Source of the DNA: Candidatus Nitrotoga sp. M5
GTDB lineage: Bacteria > Pseudomonadota > Gammaproteobacteria > Burkholderiales > Gallionellaceae
Assembly (NCBI RefSeq): GCF_927904885.1
Contig: NZ_CAKMNW010000001.1
Span: forward strand, 146,084-210,083
DNA: 64,000 nt
Direction: 5' to 3'
The notes below the pieces were generated by a model that had not been told where the DNA came from, made no database searches, and worked only from the letters and a program-made list of their open reading frames with translations. Position 1 is the first letter of the stretch. Each line of letters opens with the position of its first letter. The position numbers were made by a program, and so were the translations under genes. Shown here piece by piece: positions 15,467-23,824 of this stretch.

Positions 15467-15742
15467 CTATGGATTTTGATATGTCGGGTAATCAGTATAG
15501 CCTCGTTCATTGCCACCAAATAGTGTGTCCATATCGCTAATTTTTTTCAGCGGCAAGTTGTCCTCGAACCGAAATGGCAAGTCCGAATTAGCAAGAAATT
15601 TACGCCCATATGCAATGAAATCAACTAATCCATCTGCGATTATTTGTGTCCCAACTTCAGCTGGAGTAATTGCCAGCAACGACAATAGCGCCTTTAAATA
15701 CCTTACGTAAAGACTGACGAAATTTCAGGCTGACCGTTAGTG
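15467..15742 (-). pseudogene. Old Yellow Enzyme-type alkene reductase, C-terminal remnant
   Basis: The 3' frame reads DGLVDFIAYGRKFLANSDLP and then LFGGNERGYTDYPTY, the FMN-phosphate region and C-terminus of NemA-like reductases. Upstream the homology continues in another frame (SLKFRQSLRKVFKGAIVVAG), so a frameshift lies near 15670. The N-terminal two thirds are missing. Confidence 0.75.
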
Positions 15743-15880
15743 CATCATCTCAATCTGTTTCGATAAATAAATTTGTAACTAAAGGAGGCAACGCCGAATG
15801 TCACTAAATTAAGGTTATTCAGCATATATAAAACAACAACTTAAATCATAATTTCCTAGATTTTATAATGATCTAACATT

Positions 15881-15895
15881 GCTAACAAAGCTTAT
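15881..15895 (+). other. Possible attC left half-site
   Basis: GCTAACAAAGC matches the left core of the attC sites above. No matching right core lies within 120 bases; the next R' box is at 16215. Confidence 0.25.
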
Positions 15896-16109
15896 CTTAG
15901 TGGCTTTCGTGTCAAAACGCTTGAAATATTTGGCAGTCCGGCGCGCACCGTTACGGGACGATTCAAAACCGTCTGGGCTGCATACCGCGCAGCTTCAAGC
16001 TACTTGGACAGGCTCTCATAATCCGCTTAAAGAGTTGCAGATATTCGTGTTTCATTATCACTCTCCACATGATAAAGTACAAAATCATCTTGCTGATTGA
16101 GGAGGAATT

Positions 16110-16181
16110 ATGGCTTTTAATCAAATTGATGGGGCGTATTTCTCTGCGACAACAGCTTTTCCCAATTTTACATTTAAGTAA
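16110..16181 (+). CDS. Possible small ORF (23 aa)
   Basis: MAFNQIDGAYFSATTAFPNF plus three residues, preceded by an unusually strong ribosome site (GAGGAGGAATT before the ATG). It may be the relict 5' end of a cassette gene whose body was lost, since an attC right core follows 34 bases after its stop. Confidence 0.3.
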   Translation: MAFNQIDGAYFSATTAFPNFTFK

Positions 16182-16185
16182 GACT

Positions 16186-16224
16186 ATGCAAAAGCGCGGC
16201 GCGCTTCAATTTTTCGTTAGGTGC
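16186..16224 (+). other. attC-like right end 5
   Basis: AAGCGCG/CGCGCTT dyad followed by the R' box TTTCGTTAGGTGC. The left core is decayed (TATGCAAAAGCGC where CTAACAAAAGCGC would be expected). A gene starts nine bases later, as cassette genes do. Confidence 0.5.
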
Positions 16225-16232
16225 TTTTAGGT

Positions 16233-16571
16233 ATGAGCATGATAAAAAAACACAACATAGAAATATTATTAACTATTGCATTAGCATTTTGCATTTATAG
16301 TTATCTTACAACCGGCAGTGATGGCATATGGTTTTCACGCTCTGGGTCAATAATGGTCTTACTGGCCGTAATTGCAGAGTTTCAAGTAAACAACGCCAGA
16401 ATGTCTACTGCTGAAACCTCGTCATCTCTAGAAATTGGAGGTTCAGGTATCGTATATAAAAGAGAGTTATCCCCTAGGTATAATGCGTTTACTATCATTG
16501 CACATATAGAAATTATTTCAGGCACAGTTATTTGGGGGTACGGTGACTGTCTTTTTAAATCATGCATGTAA
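16233..16571 (+). CDS. Hypothetical membrane protein (cassette-type)
   Basis: About 112 aa, with two hydrophobic segments near the N-terminus (IEILLTIALAFCIYSYL and a second around SIMVLLAVIAEF) and another near the C-terminus (FTIIAHIEIISGTVIWGYGD). The ATG at 16233 follows the attC R' box by nine bases, and the attC end supplies the weak ribosome site TTTAGGT. No family recognised. AT-rich, unlike the DJ-1 cassette. Function unknown; the context argues for a mobile cassette gene. Confidence 0.55.
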   Translation: MSMIKKHNIEILLTIALAFCIYSYLTTGSDGIWFSRSGSIMVLLAVIAEFQVNNARMSTAETSSSLEIGGSGIVYKRELSPRYNAFTIIAHIEIISGTVIWGYGDCLFKSCM

Positions 16572-16920
16572 CAAACAGGATTAAACAATAGTTGGAGACC
16601 AGTTAAATCAACTAAAGGAATCAATAACAATCCAACCAAAACGAAAGATTTTAGCAATCTTTATCAACAGCTTAGCCACAATATATTGATACGCGCTAAA
16701 GGGTAGCGAAATGCTAATTGAGCTTGACTTAGTGCCATTCTGGTCAAAGCTTTTAAATAGTAATACTTTGGTATCGTTGGGTAAAAATAAACTTAAAGGA
16801 CACTGTTTCGCTGTAAAATTCGTTATGCCGATATTCAAGTACAGTGTTTAACCATTAAGAGTTGCATAGTGGCAACTGGATGGGTCAATAAAAAACTGTA
16901 GGCATTTTTTAGGGGAAACA
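16572..16920. other. Non-coding AT-rich stretch
   Basis: No convincing gene on either strand. TGTAACAAACAGG just after the membrane-protein stop and TTCGTTATGCCG near 16820 resemble VCR-type attC cores but are about 250 bases apart. A strong ribosome site (AGGGGAAACATC) at the end belongs to the next gene. Confidence 0.4.
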
Positions 16921-16922
16921 TC

Positions 16923-17417
16923 ATGAAAATTCTTGGGCCACTGATACTTGTAGGCTTTTTCTGTTTTGGTATATTCGTTTTAGCCAATTGGAGCACGCTG
17001 ACAACCTCAGCCACGCTATCCTTCGTGGCCTTCAGCTTTGAGGCGCCCTTGGGTCTCTTGTTGCTGGGAGTGATTCTAGTATTTGCGGCGTTTTTTGTCG
17101 CTTACGTCCTCATCCTTCGCACAACTATGCTGATGGACGCACACCGTTATGCGCGCGAACTTAAAGCTCAACAACAGCTGGCCGAAAAAGCTGAGGCCTC
17201 GCGGCTGAACGAGTTGCGCGGCCAAATCAATCATGAGTTTGCGCAATTGCGAGAGTCGACAGAAAAATCAAGAACTTCATTTTCTACTCAAATTGAAGGG
17301 GTGGAAGAAGCGTTACGCAGCCTGATTGAAGAAACTAGCCGCAGCCAGTTGGCATACATAGGCGAGGTTGAAGACAAGCTCGACCGGAGTTTGGCGAGCC
17401 CGACACTCGAAAAATAA
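16923..17417 (+). CDS. LapA-like membrane protein with coiled coil
   Basis: 164 aa: two transmembrane helices (about 4-21 and 43-68, GLLLLGVILVFAAFFVAYVL) and then a cytoplasmic tail with a Glu/Gln/Lys-rich coiled coil (about 75-155, RYARELKAQQQLAEKAEASR). This resembles the LapA/DUF1049 family (Lipopolysaccharide assembly protein A-like), though it is longer than usual. Strong ribosome site AGGGGA. It appears monocistronic. Membrane-scaffold role only inferred. Confidence 0.72.
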   Translation: MKILGPLILVGFFCFGIFVLANWSTLTTSATLSFVAFSFEAPLGLLLLGVILVFAAFFVAYVLILRTTMLMDAHRYARELKAQQQLAEKAEASRLNELRGQINHEFAQLRESTEKSRTSFSTQIEGVEEALRSLIEETSRSQLAYIGEVEDKLDRSLASPTLEK

Positions 17418-17458
17418 ACGCTACCAAATTCTGACAAACACCGGTTAAAAACAGACGC

Positions 17459-17481
17459 AACCGACTCGATATAGGTCGGTT
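17459..17481 (+). terminator. Possible terminator hairpin
   Basis: AACCGAC / GTCGGTT stem with a 9-nt loop, 42 bases after the LapA-like gene. There is no strong T tract, so efficiency is uncertain. Confidence 0.35.
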
Positions 17482-17560
17482 GAGAGTCGGTATTGGCAAG
17501 TAGAGCGACTGTGGGCCAATCAGTGCGACCACATGAATAATAGAACTTCCTTACACCTCA

Positions 17561-17655
17561 GGGCATCTCTAAAAATCCAATTTTGCTTGTAGCCGCTTCA
17601 AGGCTTGCCTGCTTACCCCATTGCGTCACGATACGGCGATACTCGGTAGAAGCCA
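17561..17655. repeat. MITE-2 copy D (one end only)
   Basis: GGGCATCTCTAAAAATCCAA begins a stretch that matches MITE-2 copy A (33469-33647), including CTTGCCTGCTTACCCCATTG. The other terminal repeat is missing. Confidence 0.6.
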
Positions 17656-17726
17656 ATCTGAGTGAGGGATCAAAAGTATGGTGGCGAAAACAACACTACG
17701 CTCACTGTAGCTTAAACGTGGATATA

Positions 17727-19004
17727 TCAATCCAGCGGAATTAACCGATAACCTTCATTCTTGCTGTTCCACGACACGAAAACACCTTCGCTACTGCTTA
17801 ACAAAAACGGAAAGTCAATTCCACTGCTACTTTCTGCGATTGATCTGGCCTGAGACCATGTTTGCCCACTATCGGTTGACTGCATCACCAAAAGTTGCGA
17901 TTTTGTCCCATCATACTCAGTCCAGGTCAGAACGACATGCTTCCCTTGAGCCATGATATCAGGATGACTTGACCGTTTTTTTGGTGTACCAATCGGCAAC
18001 GGAGTTGAAAAATTCTTTCCCTGGTCAGATGAATAAGCGTAGAACAAACCTTGACGGACGCTCCCTCGCGTAAACCAGGCAACATGGTAGTGGCCGTCAT
18101 CACTAATAGAAATTGCAGGTCCATTTTCAGGACAGCCCTTTATCTTCCATTCATCAAAGGTGACACGCCACGATAGTGGATTTTTGCCATTTGCTTGAGT
18201 CTTGGAAAGACCATGATCGCGTATACCACCTGGATAAATGAAACGTGCGAATAAAACAGGCTGGCTCTCATTATCAATAGCGGCAGCAATACGGCAGCAT
18301 TCACAAACGGTGTCGGAGAGTTTTTGATTGATGAAATCATGGCTGCTCTGGCCGTCAATGATTGTGTAATAAACCGAGTTCCCAGGTTGCCTCCAGTCGG
18401 TTCTATCGCGTTCGTCAAGCCAGAAGATATAAGCTTGATCCGACGAATTTAAAAGCAGTCGGCCTTGAGAAGAGTTTGCTTCTGATGCATTGTTGCTCAA
18501 TGGTTTTGGCGTTGAAAAACTGCGGCCATTATCGGTAGATGTACTGAAGTACAGGACTGACGGTTGAGCACCTTCAGCCGAATAAATAACTGAGATCCGG
18601 CCAGTACCATCTACGGCGATATCGGGACGATTTTCACTGCTTGCTTTGATGCGCTGTGATTTCGAATTGATACGCACAGGTGCACTGAAGGTCTTGCCTA
18701 GATCGGTTGAATAATCAACATAAACATGCCATTTTTCGGAGACAATCCGCCATAAACGGTTATCAGGACCAAAAGCCGTAGAAACAAACAGGCTCCCACC
18801 CTGAGGGTAGTGCGAGAAATCGTTTGTTCCGGCTTTTATGTCATTATGATCGCCATAGCTAGCAGTGCTTAACGCCAACGCGCCGAGCAGCAGTAACTTA
18901 CTGAGTAGCTGAGCACCGCTTATGGAGAGAGACCCGATAAAATCCCTTGCAGTTGTTATGCGATTGATGCGAAAGATTCTCTCGTTAGTCAGTTGATCAT
19001 ACAT
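17727..19004 (-). CDS. BNR/sialidase-fold secreted protein
   Basis: About 425 aa from the ATG at 19004; the frame is open to a TTG at 19064. A hydrophobic stretch (LLSKLLLLGALALSTASYG) looks like an export signal with a long N-region. The body has repeated Asp-box motifs of the sialidase/beta-propeller fold (STDLGKTFSAP, STDNGRSFSTP, SSDQGKNFSTP, STDSGQTWSQA). An unusual cysteine cluster VCECCRIAAAID and a later KGCPEN suggest metal or disulfide chemistry. No sialidase catalytic set was identified, so a binding or maturation role is as likely. Its 5' end follows, or overlaps by 14 bases, an outer-membrane barrel gene, implying a shared transcript. Confidence 0.75.
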   Translation of the reverse strand: MYDQLTNERIFRINRITTARDFIGSLSISGAQLLSKLLLLGALALSTASYGDHNDIKAGTNDFSHYPQGGSLFVSTAFGPDNRLWRIVSEKWHVYVDYSTDLGKTFSAPVRINSKSQRIKASSENRPDIAVDGTGRISVIYSAEGAQPSVLYFSTSTDNGRSFSTPKPLSNNASEANSSQGRLLLNSSDQAYIFWLDERDRTDWRQPGNSVYYTIIDGQSSHDFINQKLSDTVCECCRIAAAIDNESQPVLFARFIYPGGIRDHGLSKTQANGKNPLSWRVTFDEWKIKGCPENGPAISISDDGHYHVAWFTRGSVRQGLFYAYSSDQGKNFSTPLPIGTPKKRSSHPDIMAQGKHVVLTWTEYDGTKSQLLVMQSTDSGQTWSQARSIAESSSGIDFPFLLSSSEGVFVSWNSKNEGYRLIPLD

Positions 19005-19050
19005 AAATAATTTTATGGTCAATCTTGAATTTGTAAAAATGTAAATGCTG

Positions 19051-20055
19051 CTAGAACGCGACAACGAAGCGGTAAGTTACTCGGTAATCTGGTGGCGTTT
19101 GATAACCGTTGATATTTTTGACAATCGGTGTCCCTATTGATAAGGCAGTATTCCAATTTTTGCCGCCGGAATATCTGATACCTGGCGAGAGATAAATGAT
19201 ATTACTACCCGAGTTCGAATCAGTCAGGCCAGCAGTTTTTTGACGATCTTGCCAATGACCGTTTAATTCCAAAATACCCGTCCACGTTGAGTTATTGCTG
19301 CCAACGAAAAGATTGTTTCTGGCCGTGCCAACGAATGCATAAGAAAGTGCAACATTATAGTCAAAAGTATCGCCGAGGTTGGTACGTTGCGCGCCTTTAG
19401 TGGCTAACGTATACAGAATATTGCTGTCAAACGAAACCTTTCCCATGGCACGAGTAAAAGAAAATCCGGCTGCAGGATTCCATGAACCGCCACTGGGCTG
19501 AGAATGTGTTTCAAGTCGCTCACCGGCACCTCGGACGTGAGTTGCGCCTGGGGTAGTGAGAGCCGTAACCAGTGATAAATGGTTTAGATTGTCTACGGAA
19601 TTGAAAATACGATATTGACTAAACAGGGAAACACCGCCAAAACCGCCTGGATTGCCCTGATCACTGACATCATGATGACCACCATGATGATCTACACCAC
19701 CGACATCGAAACGCTGCACATAAGGTAGCCTGATACCCAGCGACAAATTGTCGGTCACACCATAAGCAGCAAATATCGACGGGGTTAACTGAGATTTCAC
19801 ACTGTGAACATCACCATAATCTTTGCTCAGATCATGTAAGGCTGACGGACTGGGAGTGTCAAAATCAGTAAATTGGGCGATCAGTCCGCTGGCCCACATT
19901 CCGGTAGGGAGTGTTATACCGGTCTGAGTGATAATTGGCGATGCTGTACCTATGCCGAAGCCCATAGAGCCGTGATCAGCCCGAGTTGTATTGCTGTAAA
20001 TAGCCAATGCCGATGTTAGAAACATCAACAGAGGAACTTTTTTCGAAAAACTCAT
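19051..20055 (-). CDS. Outer-membrane beta-barrel transporter-like protein
   Basis: 334 aa from the ATG at 20055 (AAGGA 6 nt upstream). Signal peptide about residues 1-27, cleaved near TRA-DHG. Alternating strands with aromatic girdles, ending in the Phe-terminated strand YRVTYRFVVAF, are typical of a barrel inserted by BamA. A loop DVGGVDHHGGHHDVSD is rich in His and Asp and could bind a transition metal. It belongs to the loosely named transporter family found near metal-efflux systems; that assignment is by general resemblance. It is followed by the BNR protein gene. Confidence 0.78.
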   Translation of the reverse strand: MSFSKKVPLLMFLTSALAIYSNTTRADHGSMGFGIGTASPIITQTGITLPTGMWASGLIAQFTDFDTPSPSALHDLSKDYGDVHSVKSQLTPSIFAAYGVTDNLSLGIRLPYVQRFDVGGVDHHGGHHDVSDQGNPGGFGGVSLFSQYRIFNSVDNLNHLSLVTALTTPGATHVRGAGERLETHSQPSGGSWNPAAGFSFTRAMGKVSFDSNILYTLATKGAQRTNLGDTFDYNVALSYAFVGTARNNLFVGSNNSTWTGILELNGHWQDRQKTAGLTDSNSGSNIIYLSPGIRYSGGKNWNTALSIGTPIVKNINGYQTPPDYRVTYRFVVAF

Positions 20056-20465
20056 AACTAATCCTTGTAATTTATCGTGTTGGGATGACAATCACCCATT
20101 GAACAGGCACTCACAAAATTCTTATTATTAAACTTGCGATACAAGCTAATGCCTGCATTGATGCCTTTATGAAATGATTTCGCTCAAGAATAACTCAGTT
20201 CAATATGTGTGAACATGCGGCAAATTGTCACACCTCATAGCAACACATTGATTTAAATTATCAATATTTATATATTCAACCCAACAAGGCTGTAATTGAG
20301 CACATACATATATTGGATAAACGCTCAAAATCAGTTGACCACTATATAGAACCCATTAGCTGTGGTTTTGAAGCCACATTAGCTTCATGCATTAAGCTGT
20401 TCTCAAACATCAAACATCTCACGCAGCCCTTGCCACCGGGGAAGCAATAGCCACGCTATTCATCA
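20056..20465. other. Intergenic region upstream of the barrel gene
   Basis: About 410 AT-rich bases. Apart from the ribosome site AAGGATTAG next to 20055, nothing was identified. The promoter of the barrel-BNR pair is expected here. Confidence 0.4.
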
Positions 20466-20519
20466 AGCACGCGCGTGCTACCATAAGCTCTTCTTGATGC
20501 TGAACCAGCATCAAGAAGA
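20466..20519. other. Palindrome plus strong hairpin
   Basis: A perfect 14-bp palindrome AGCACGCGCGTGCT (20466-20479) is followed by a 14-bp perfect stem TCTTCTTGATGCTG / CAGCATCAAGAAGA with a 3-nt loop (20489-20519), and then CTCTTTAAATT. It looks like an intrinsic terminator, but no plus-strand gene precedes it, so a small RNA ending here is conceivable. Confidence 0.5.
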
Positions 20520-20589
20520 CTCTTTAAATTGTGGAATTATATAAAGAGACTTATTATATATTTGGATACAGTTACTGACTGATATTGAC

Positions 20590-20770
20590 TTAAAAAATCA
20601 GGATAGATGATAATAAAATTACTCCTAAAGCAAGGTATATGTTTAAGAGTTTCTTAACAAAGAATGGCTTTTCTAAAGCATTAACATTAAGCTTTTGATC
20701 AATAATTACAGATGCCAGGATGTTAAAGAATGCGTGCTCCAAAATTACGCTAAACGAGCTGCCCACTAGC
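20590..20770 (-). pseudogene. Possible membrane-protein remnant
   Basis: The minus strand reads SVILEHAFFNILASVIIDQK and ends in a hydrophobic helix (YLALGVILLSSILIF). The 5' part runs into MITE-1 copy b, so a longer gene may have been cut. No family recognised; it could also be a fortuitous frame. Confidence 0.3.
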
Positions 20771-20772
20771 AG

Positions 20773-20966
20773 CCTGACGTACTTAAAGTAAATCGGCGGC
20801 AAATTTAGCTGAGACGTATATGTTTCTCCGCTTTTGTGGCAATAAAATAACTATTACGCTGTAAAATCGTCAGGTGGGGTAAGCATGCATTTCGCCGTAA
20901 GGTGTAAGCTCGCAAAATTTATCCCTGCTCAGCTAATTTTCGCTATTATTTTTTTCGTTCTACAGG
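20773..20966. repeat. MITE-1 copy b (degenerate)
   Basis: The left part CCTGACGTACTTAAAGTAAA and right part CAGCTAATTTTCGCTATTAT correspond to the ends of copy a. The middle shares TTTCGCCGTAAGGTG with copy c. It ends just upstream of the ankyrin gene. Confidence 0.65.
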
Positions 20967-21018
20967 CTATTTGGCAGCGGCCATTGTTATTTAATAAAAT
21001 TTCATCAGGAGGTTTTTC

Positions 21019-21891
21019 ATGGCACTACTGCCGAAATTATTTGGGAAAAAATCAGAGAAGCCAAAAGTACCGACCGAACCTAAACCGTTTGCGGATGGTA
21101 AAGACGCCACTACTATAGAGAAATTGCGCAAGCAGCACATAGAAAACGCTGCTGAAGTATCACTAAAATTAGCAGATGAATCTAACCCTCTTCGTGGAAA
21201 AGAAAAAAAATATGAAATAGAGGGCGATGAAGGCGCAATTGCTGCAAAGATAGCAGCTAGCATTATTCCTTCTGAAAATAATAACGCTATCTTAGCGGTG
21301 CAAGATAATGACGCCCTGATGGTGGCGACATGGGACAATGACTTAGCGGGGATAGAGAGCTTAATCAAAGAGGGTGCAGATTTGAATTTTCGTGATTTTC
21401 TGGGTAAAGCGCCCTTGCATTATGTCTCTAGCTTAGACGCAGCTAAGCTGTTAATTGATGGTGGAGCTGACATTAACATGATGGATAATAACAATCGCAC
21501 TCCACTGTTCGAGGTTGACGATCCTAATATCGCCATGTTTTTAATTGATAGCGGTGCTAGTGTTAATTTGAAAGATAAAGATAGTTTCACGCCTTTGCAT
21601 TTATGGGTTAATCATCCAACAGTTGCCAAACATTTATTGGTTGCGGGTGCCAACCCAAATGTGCAGCTTTCACGAGGTGGTACATTGTCCAGAGGGGGGC
21701 TTTATAAGAAGGGGAATAGCACTTTACATTGCACAAATAATATAGCATCAGCCAAAATTTTAATTGAATATGGCGCAGATATCATGATTAAAAATAAATA
21801 TGGGTTACTTGCTGAAGAGACGGCGACGGATGATACTAGAGAGGACGGTTTAGCAGATTATATTAAATCTATCCGTGTAAGTAAGGAATGA
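21019..21891 (+). CDS. Ankyrin-repeat protein
   Basis: 290 aa without a signal peptide. The N-terminal third is charged and lysine-rich. From about residue 97 there are four to five ankyrin repeats (DLAGIESLIKEGADLNFRD, AAKLLIDGGADINMMDNNNR, IAMFLIDSGASVNLKDKDSF, VAKHLLVAGANPNVQ, SAKILIEYGADIMIKNKYG), a protein-binding scaffold. A consensus ribosome site AGGAGG precedes the ATG. It stands alone between a MITE and mobA, so no partner can be deduced. Confidence 0.85.
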   Translation: MALLPKLFGKKSEKPKVPTEPKPFADGKDATTIEKLRKQHIENAAEVSLKLADESNPLRGKEKKYEIEGDEGAIAAKIAASIIPSENNNAILAVQDNDALMVATWDNDLAGIESLIKEGADLNFRDFLGKAPLHYVSSLDAAKLLIDGGADINMMDNNNRTPLFEVDDPNIAMFLIDSGASVNLKDKDSFTPLHLWVNHPTVAKHLLVAGANPNVQLSRGGTLSRGGLYKKGNSTLHCTNNIASAKILIEYGADIMIKNKYGLLAEETATDDTREDGLADYIKSIRVSKE

Positions 21892-22204
21892 GGGAATAGC
21901 CGATGTTCCGTTTTTGAATGGGTGTTGGCGGAAGCAGTGCTAAATTTTTTAGTAAGACTGACCTACAGATTACGATGAAGTATGCCTGTCATCGCATCCA
22001 AAAATGGATAGTAGTTATTTCCACATTCCCAAATTGAACCAAAGTTATTATCAGGATACCCTCACCATTTCTCAGCGGGGCAATAGGTTTCTTTTTAAAT
22101 TAAATCTTGCAATAGCAATTTGTAATGATTTGTCACTTCAACCGAATATCTTAAAACTTTAAAATATTACAGTTTATGCCATTAGCAATAATACGTAATA
22201 GGTT
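21892..22204. other. Intergenic region upstream of mobA
   Basis: About 310 AT-rich bases; no gene, repeat or strong hairpin recognised. Confidence 0.4.
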
Positions 22205-22876
22205 ATGAGAATGTCTCAGGTGAAATTCGAGACGCCTCTAGAAGCGACACAGCCTGCAATAACCTCTGTAATTCTGGCAGGGGGTTTAGGCACGCGTATC
22301 GGCGGCGCGAAAGGCTTGCAGCCCTTGCATGGACGAGCGTTAATTGACTGGGTACTAGATTCTGTCAGCCGCCAAAGTGAAGAGATTTTTATTAATGCGA
22401 ATGGTGTGCCAGATGCTTATATGTGCTTCGGCTATCCAGTCATTGCCGATGAGACACCGGATTGGCCAGGACCGCTTGCTGGATTGCAGTCCGCTCTGCG
22501 ACTTGCACGTCATGATTGGGTTGCGAGTGTTCCTTGCGACACACCATTTCTGCCAGACGATTTGATTGCCCGATTATATAAAGCAGTTAGCTCAACAGTT
22601 ACAATGGAAGCCTCCGTGGCAGTCGTTGCTGGTAAGCGACAACCTACTATTGCCCTCTATCGCAAGAACGTGCTTCCTAAACTTGATGCCTATCTGAACT
22701 CGGGTGGGCGTAAAGTAAATAGCTGGCTAGAAACCTTACATTTAAGCGAAGTAGTAATAGATGATGCAATTGCATTTACTAACATTAATACACTGGACGA
22801 TTTGGCACATGCCAGTCAGATTTCAGACACCGTGAATACAAAAAATGCTGCTGAATCAGCAACGATCCTCAAATAA
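22205..22876 (+). CDS. mobA: Molybdenum cofactor guanylyltransferase
   Basis: Transfers GMP to molybdopterin to form the MGD cofactor of molybdoenzymes (cytoplasm). The N-terminal signature VILAGGLGTRIGGAKGLQPL is the nucleotide-binding loop of MobA. ADETPDWPGPLAGLQSALR and VASVPCDTPFLPDDL (metal-binding Asp) follow, and then QPTIALYRKNVLP. Length 223 aa is typical. Starts at 22205 and 22211 are both plausible. It is not next to other moa/mob genes here; nearby flagellar genes are unrelated. Confidence 0.92.
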   Translation: MRMSQVKFETPLEATQPAITSVILAGGLGTRIGGAKGLQPLHGRALIDWVLDSVSRQSEEIFINANGVPDAYMCFGYPVIADETPDWPGPLAGLQSALRLARHDWVASVPCDTPFLPDDLIARLYKAVSSTVTMEASVAVVAGKRQPTIALYRKNVLPKLDAYLNSGGRKVNSWLETLHLSEVVIDDAIAFTNINTLDDLAHASQISDTVNTKNAAESATILK

Positions 22877-23039
22877 AAATTGATTCTGTAAGAAATATGT
22901 TAATAATTGCCTGGCCGGCAATGGGTTCACTGATGGGCGTGAGTGAAGCAGCTATACAAGTAACGTATAACGCCTACTGAGCATCATCGGTGGGAGCACC
23001 ATTCTATAGATTCCAGCCTTCGTAAAACTGACGTGCGTA

Positions 23040-23822
23040 CTATTCGATAGGAAGCGCTTTAGGTGCTTGCGTTGTTTGCTCTAATGTTGCTTCCTCTGAT
23101 AGAGGCGATAATATCGTCACAGTAATTCGACGATTTCTCGCGCGGCCACCCGCCGTATCATTGGACATAACTGGATAGTTGGCGGCGGAGCCTATCGCTT
23201 TCAGGTACTTTGGCATTAACCCTTGCCCGATAAATAAGCGCACTACACTACTGGCACGTGCCGAAGACAACTCCCAATTGGATGGAAACAGCGGATTGGA
23301 GATGGGTATGTCATCAGTATGCCCTTCAACCTCAATGGCCAAATCAACTGGTTTTAATACCTTAGCCACAGCAATTAGCGTGTTTATTGCACCGCCTTGT
23401 AACGTTGCATCGCCTTCTTTGAATAGTGCGCTAGCGTTAATTTCGACCGCTACCCCACGATTAGTCTCCATCACACTGACCTGGCCATTTTTAACCAATG
23501 CATCCATGACTTGATTGATTTTTTTGGCGATGTCCTGCATGGCTTTCTGTCGTTGTTCCACTAACTTGGCATTTCTTCTGTCCACCAATGATTTTAGCAA
23601 CCAGTCCGGCCTGCCGGCTGAATCACTTGCATCAGATTTGACTATTTGTTTACTAAATGCGGAAGTCAATGAAGCACTGAATATCTTATATTTATTTTCA
23701 TTCACCGACGAAATTGCATACATCACTACGAAGAAGGCAAATAACAGCGTGATGAAATCGGCATATGAGATCAGCCAGCGATCATGGTTTTCATGCTCAT
23801 GATGTCTGATCTGACGTGCCAT
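23040..23822 (-). CDS. motD: Flagellar motor stator protein MotD (MotB-like)
   Basis: 260 aa. One N-terminal transmembrane helix (WLISYADFITLLFAFFVVMY) carries the proton-channel Asp in YADF. A C-terminal OmpA/peptidoglycan-binding domain (VEGHTDDIPISNPLFPSNWE, then GGRARNRRITVTI) anchors the stator to the cell wall. It follows motC with a 2-base gap, forming a stator pair. The MotC/MotD naming follows the flhF-flhG-fliA-motCD order known in Pseudomonas and relatives. Confidence 0.92.
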   Translation of the reverse strand: MARQIRHHEHENHDRWLISYADFITLLFAFFVVMYAISSVNENKYKIFSASLTSAFSKQIVKSDASDSAGRPDWLLKSLVDRRNAKLVEQRQKAMQDIAKKINQVMDALVKNGQVSVMETNRGVAVEINASALFKEGDATLQGGAINTLIAVAKVLKPVDLAIEVEGHTDDIPISNPLFPSNWELSSARASSVVRLFIGQGLMPKYLKAIGSAANYPVMSNDTAGGRARNRRITVTILSPLSEEATLEQTTQAPKALPIE

Positions 23823-23824
23823 GA

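Noticed and set aside
16608..16838. 76-codon minus-strand frame
   Set aside because: No ribosome site, mixed composition, overlaps possible attC-like ends; not called.
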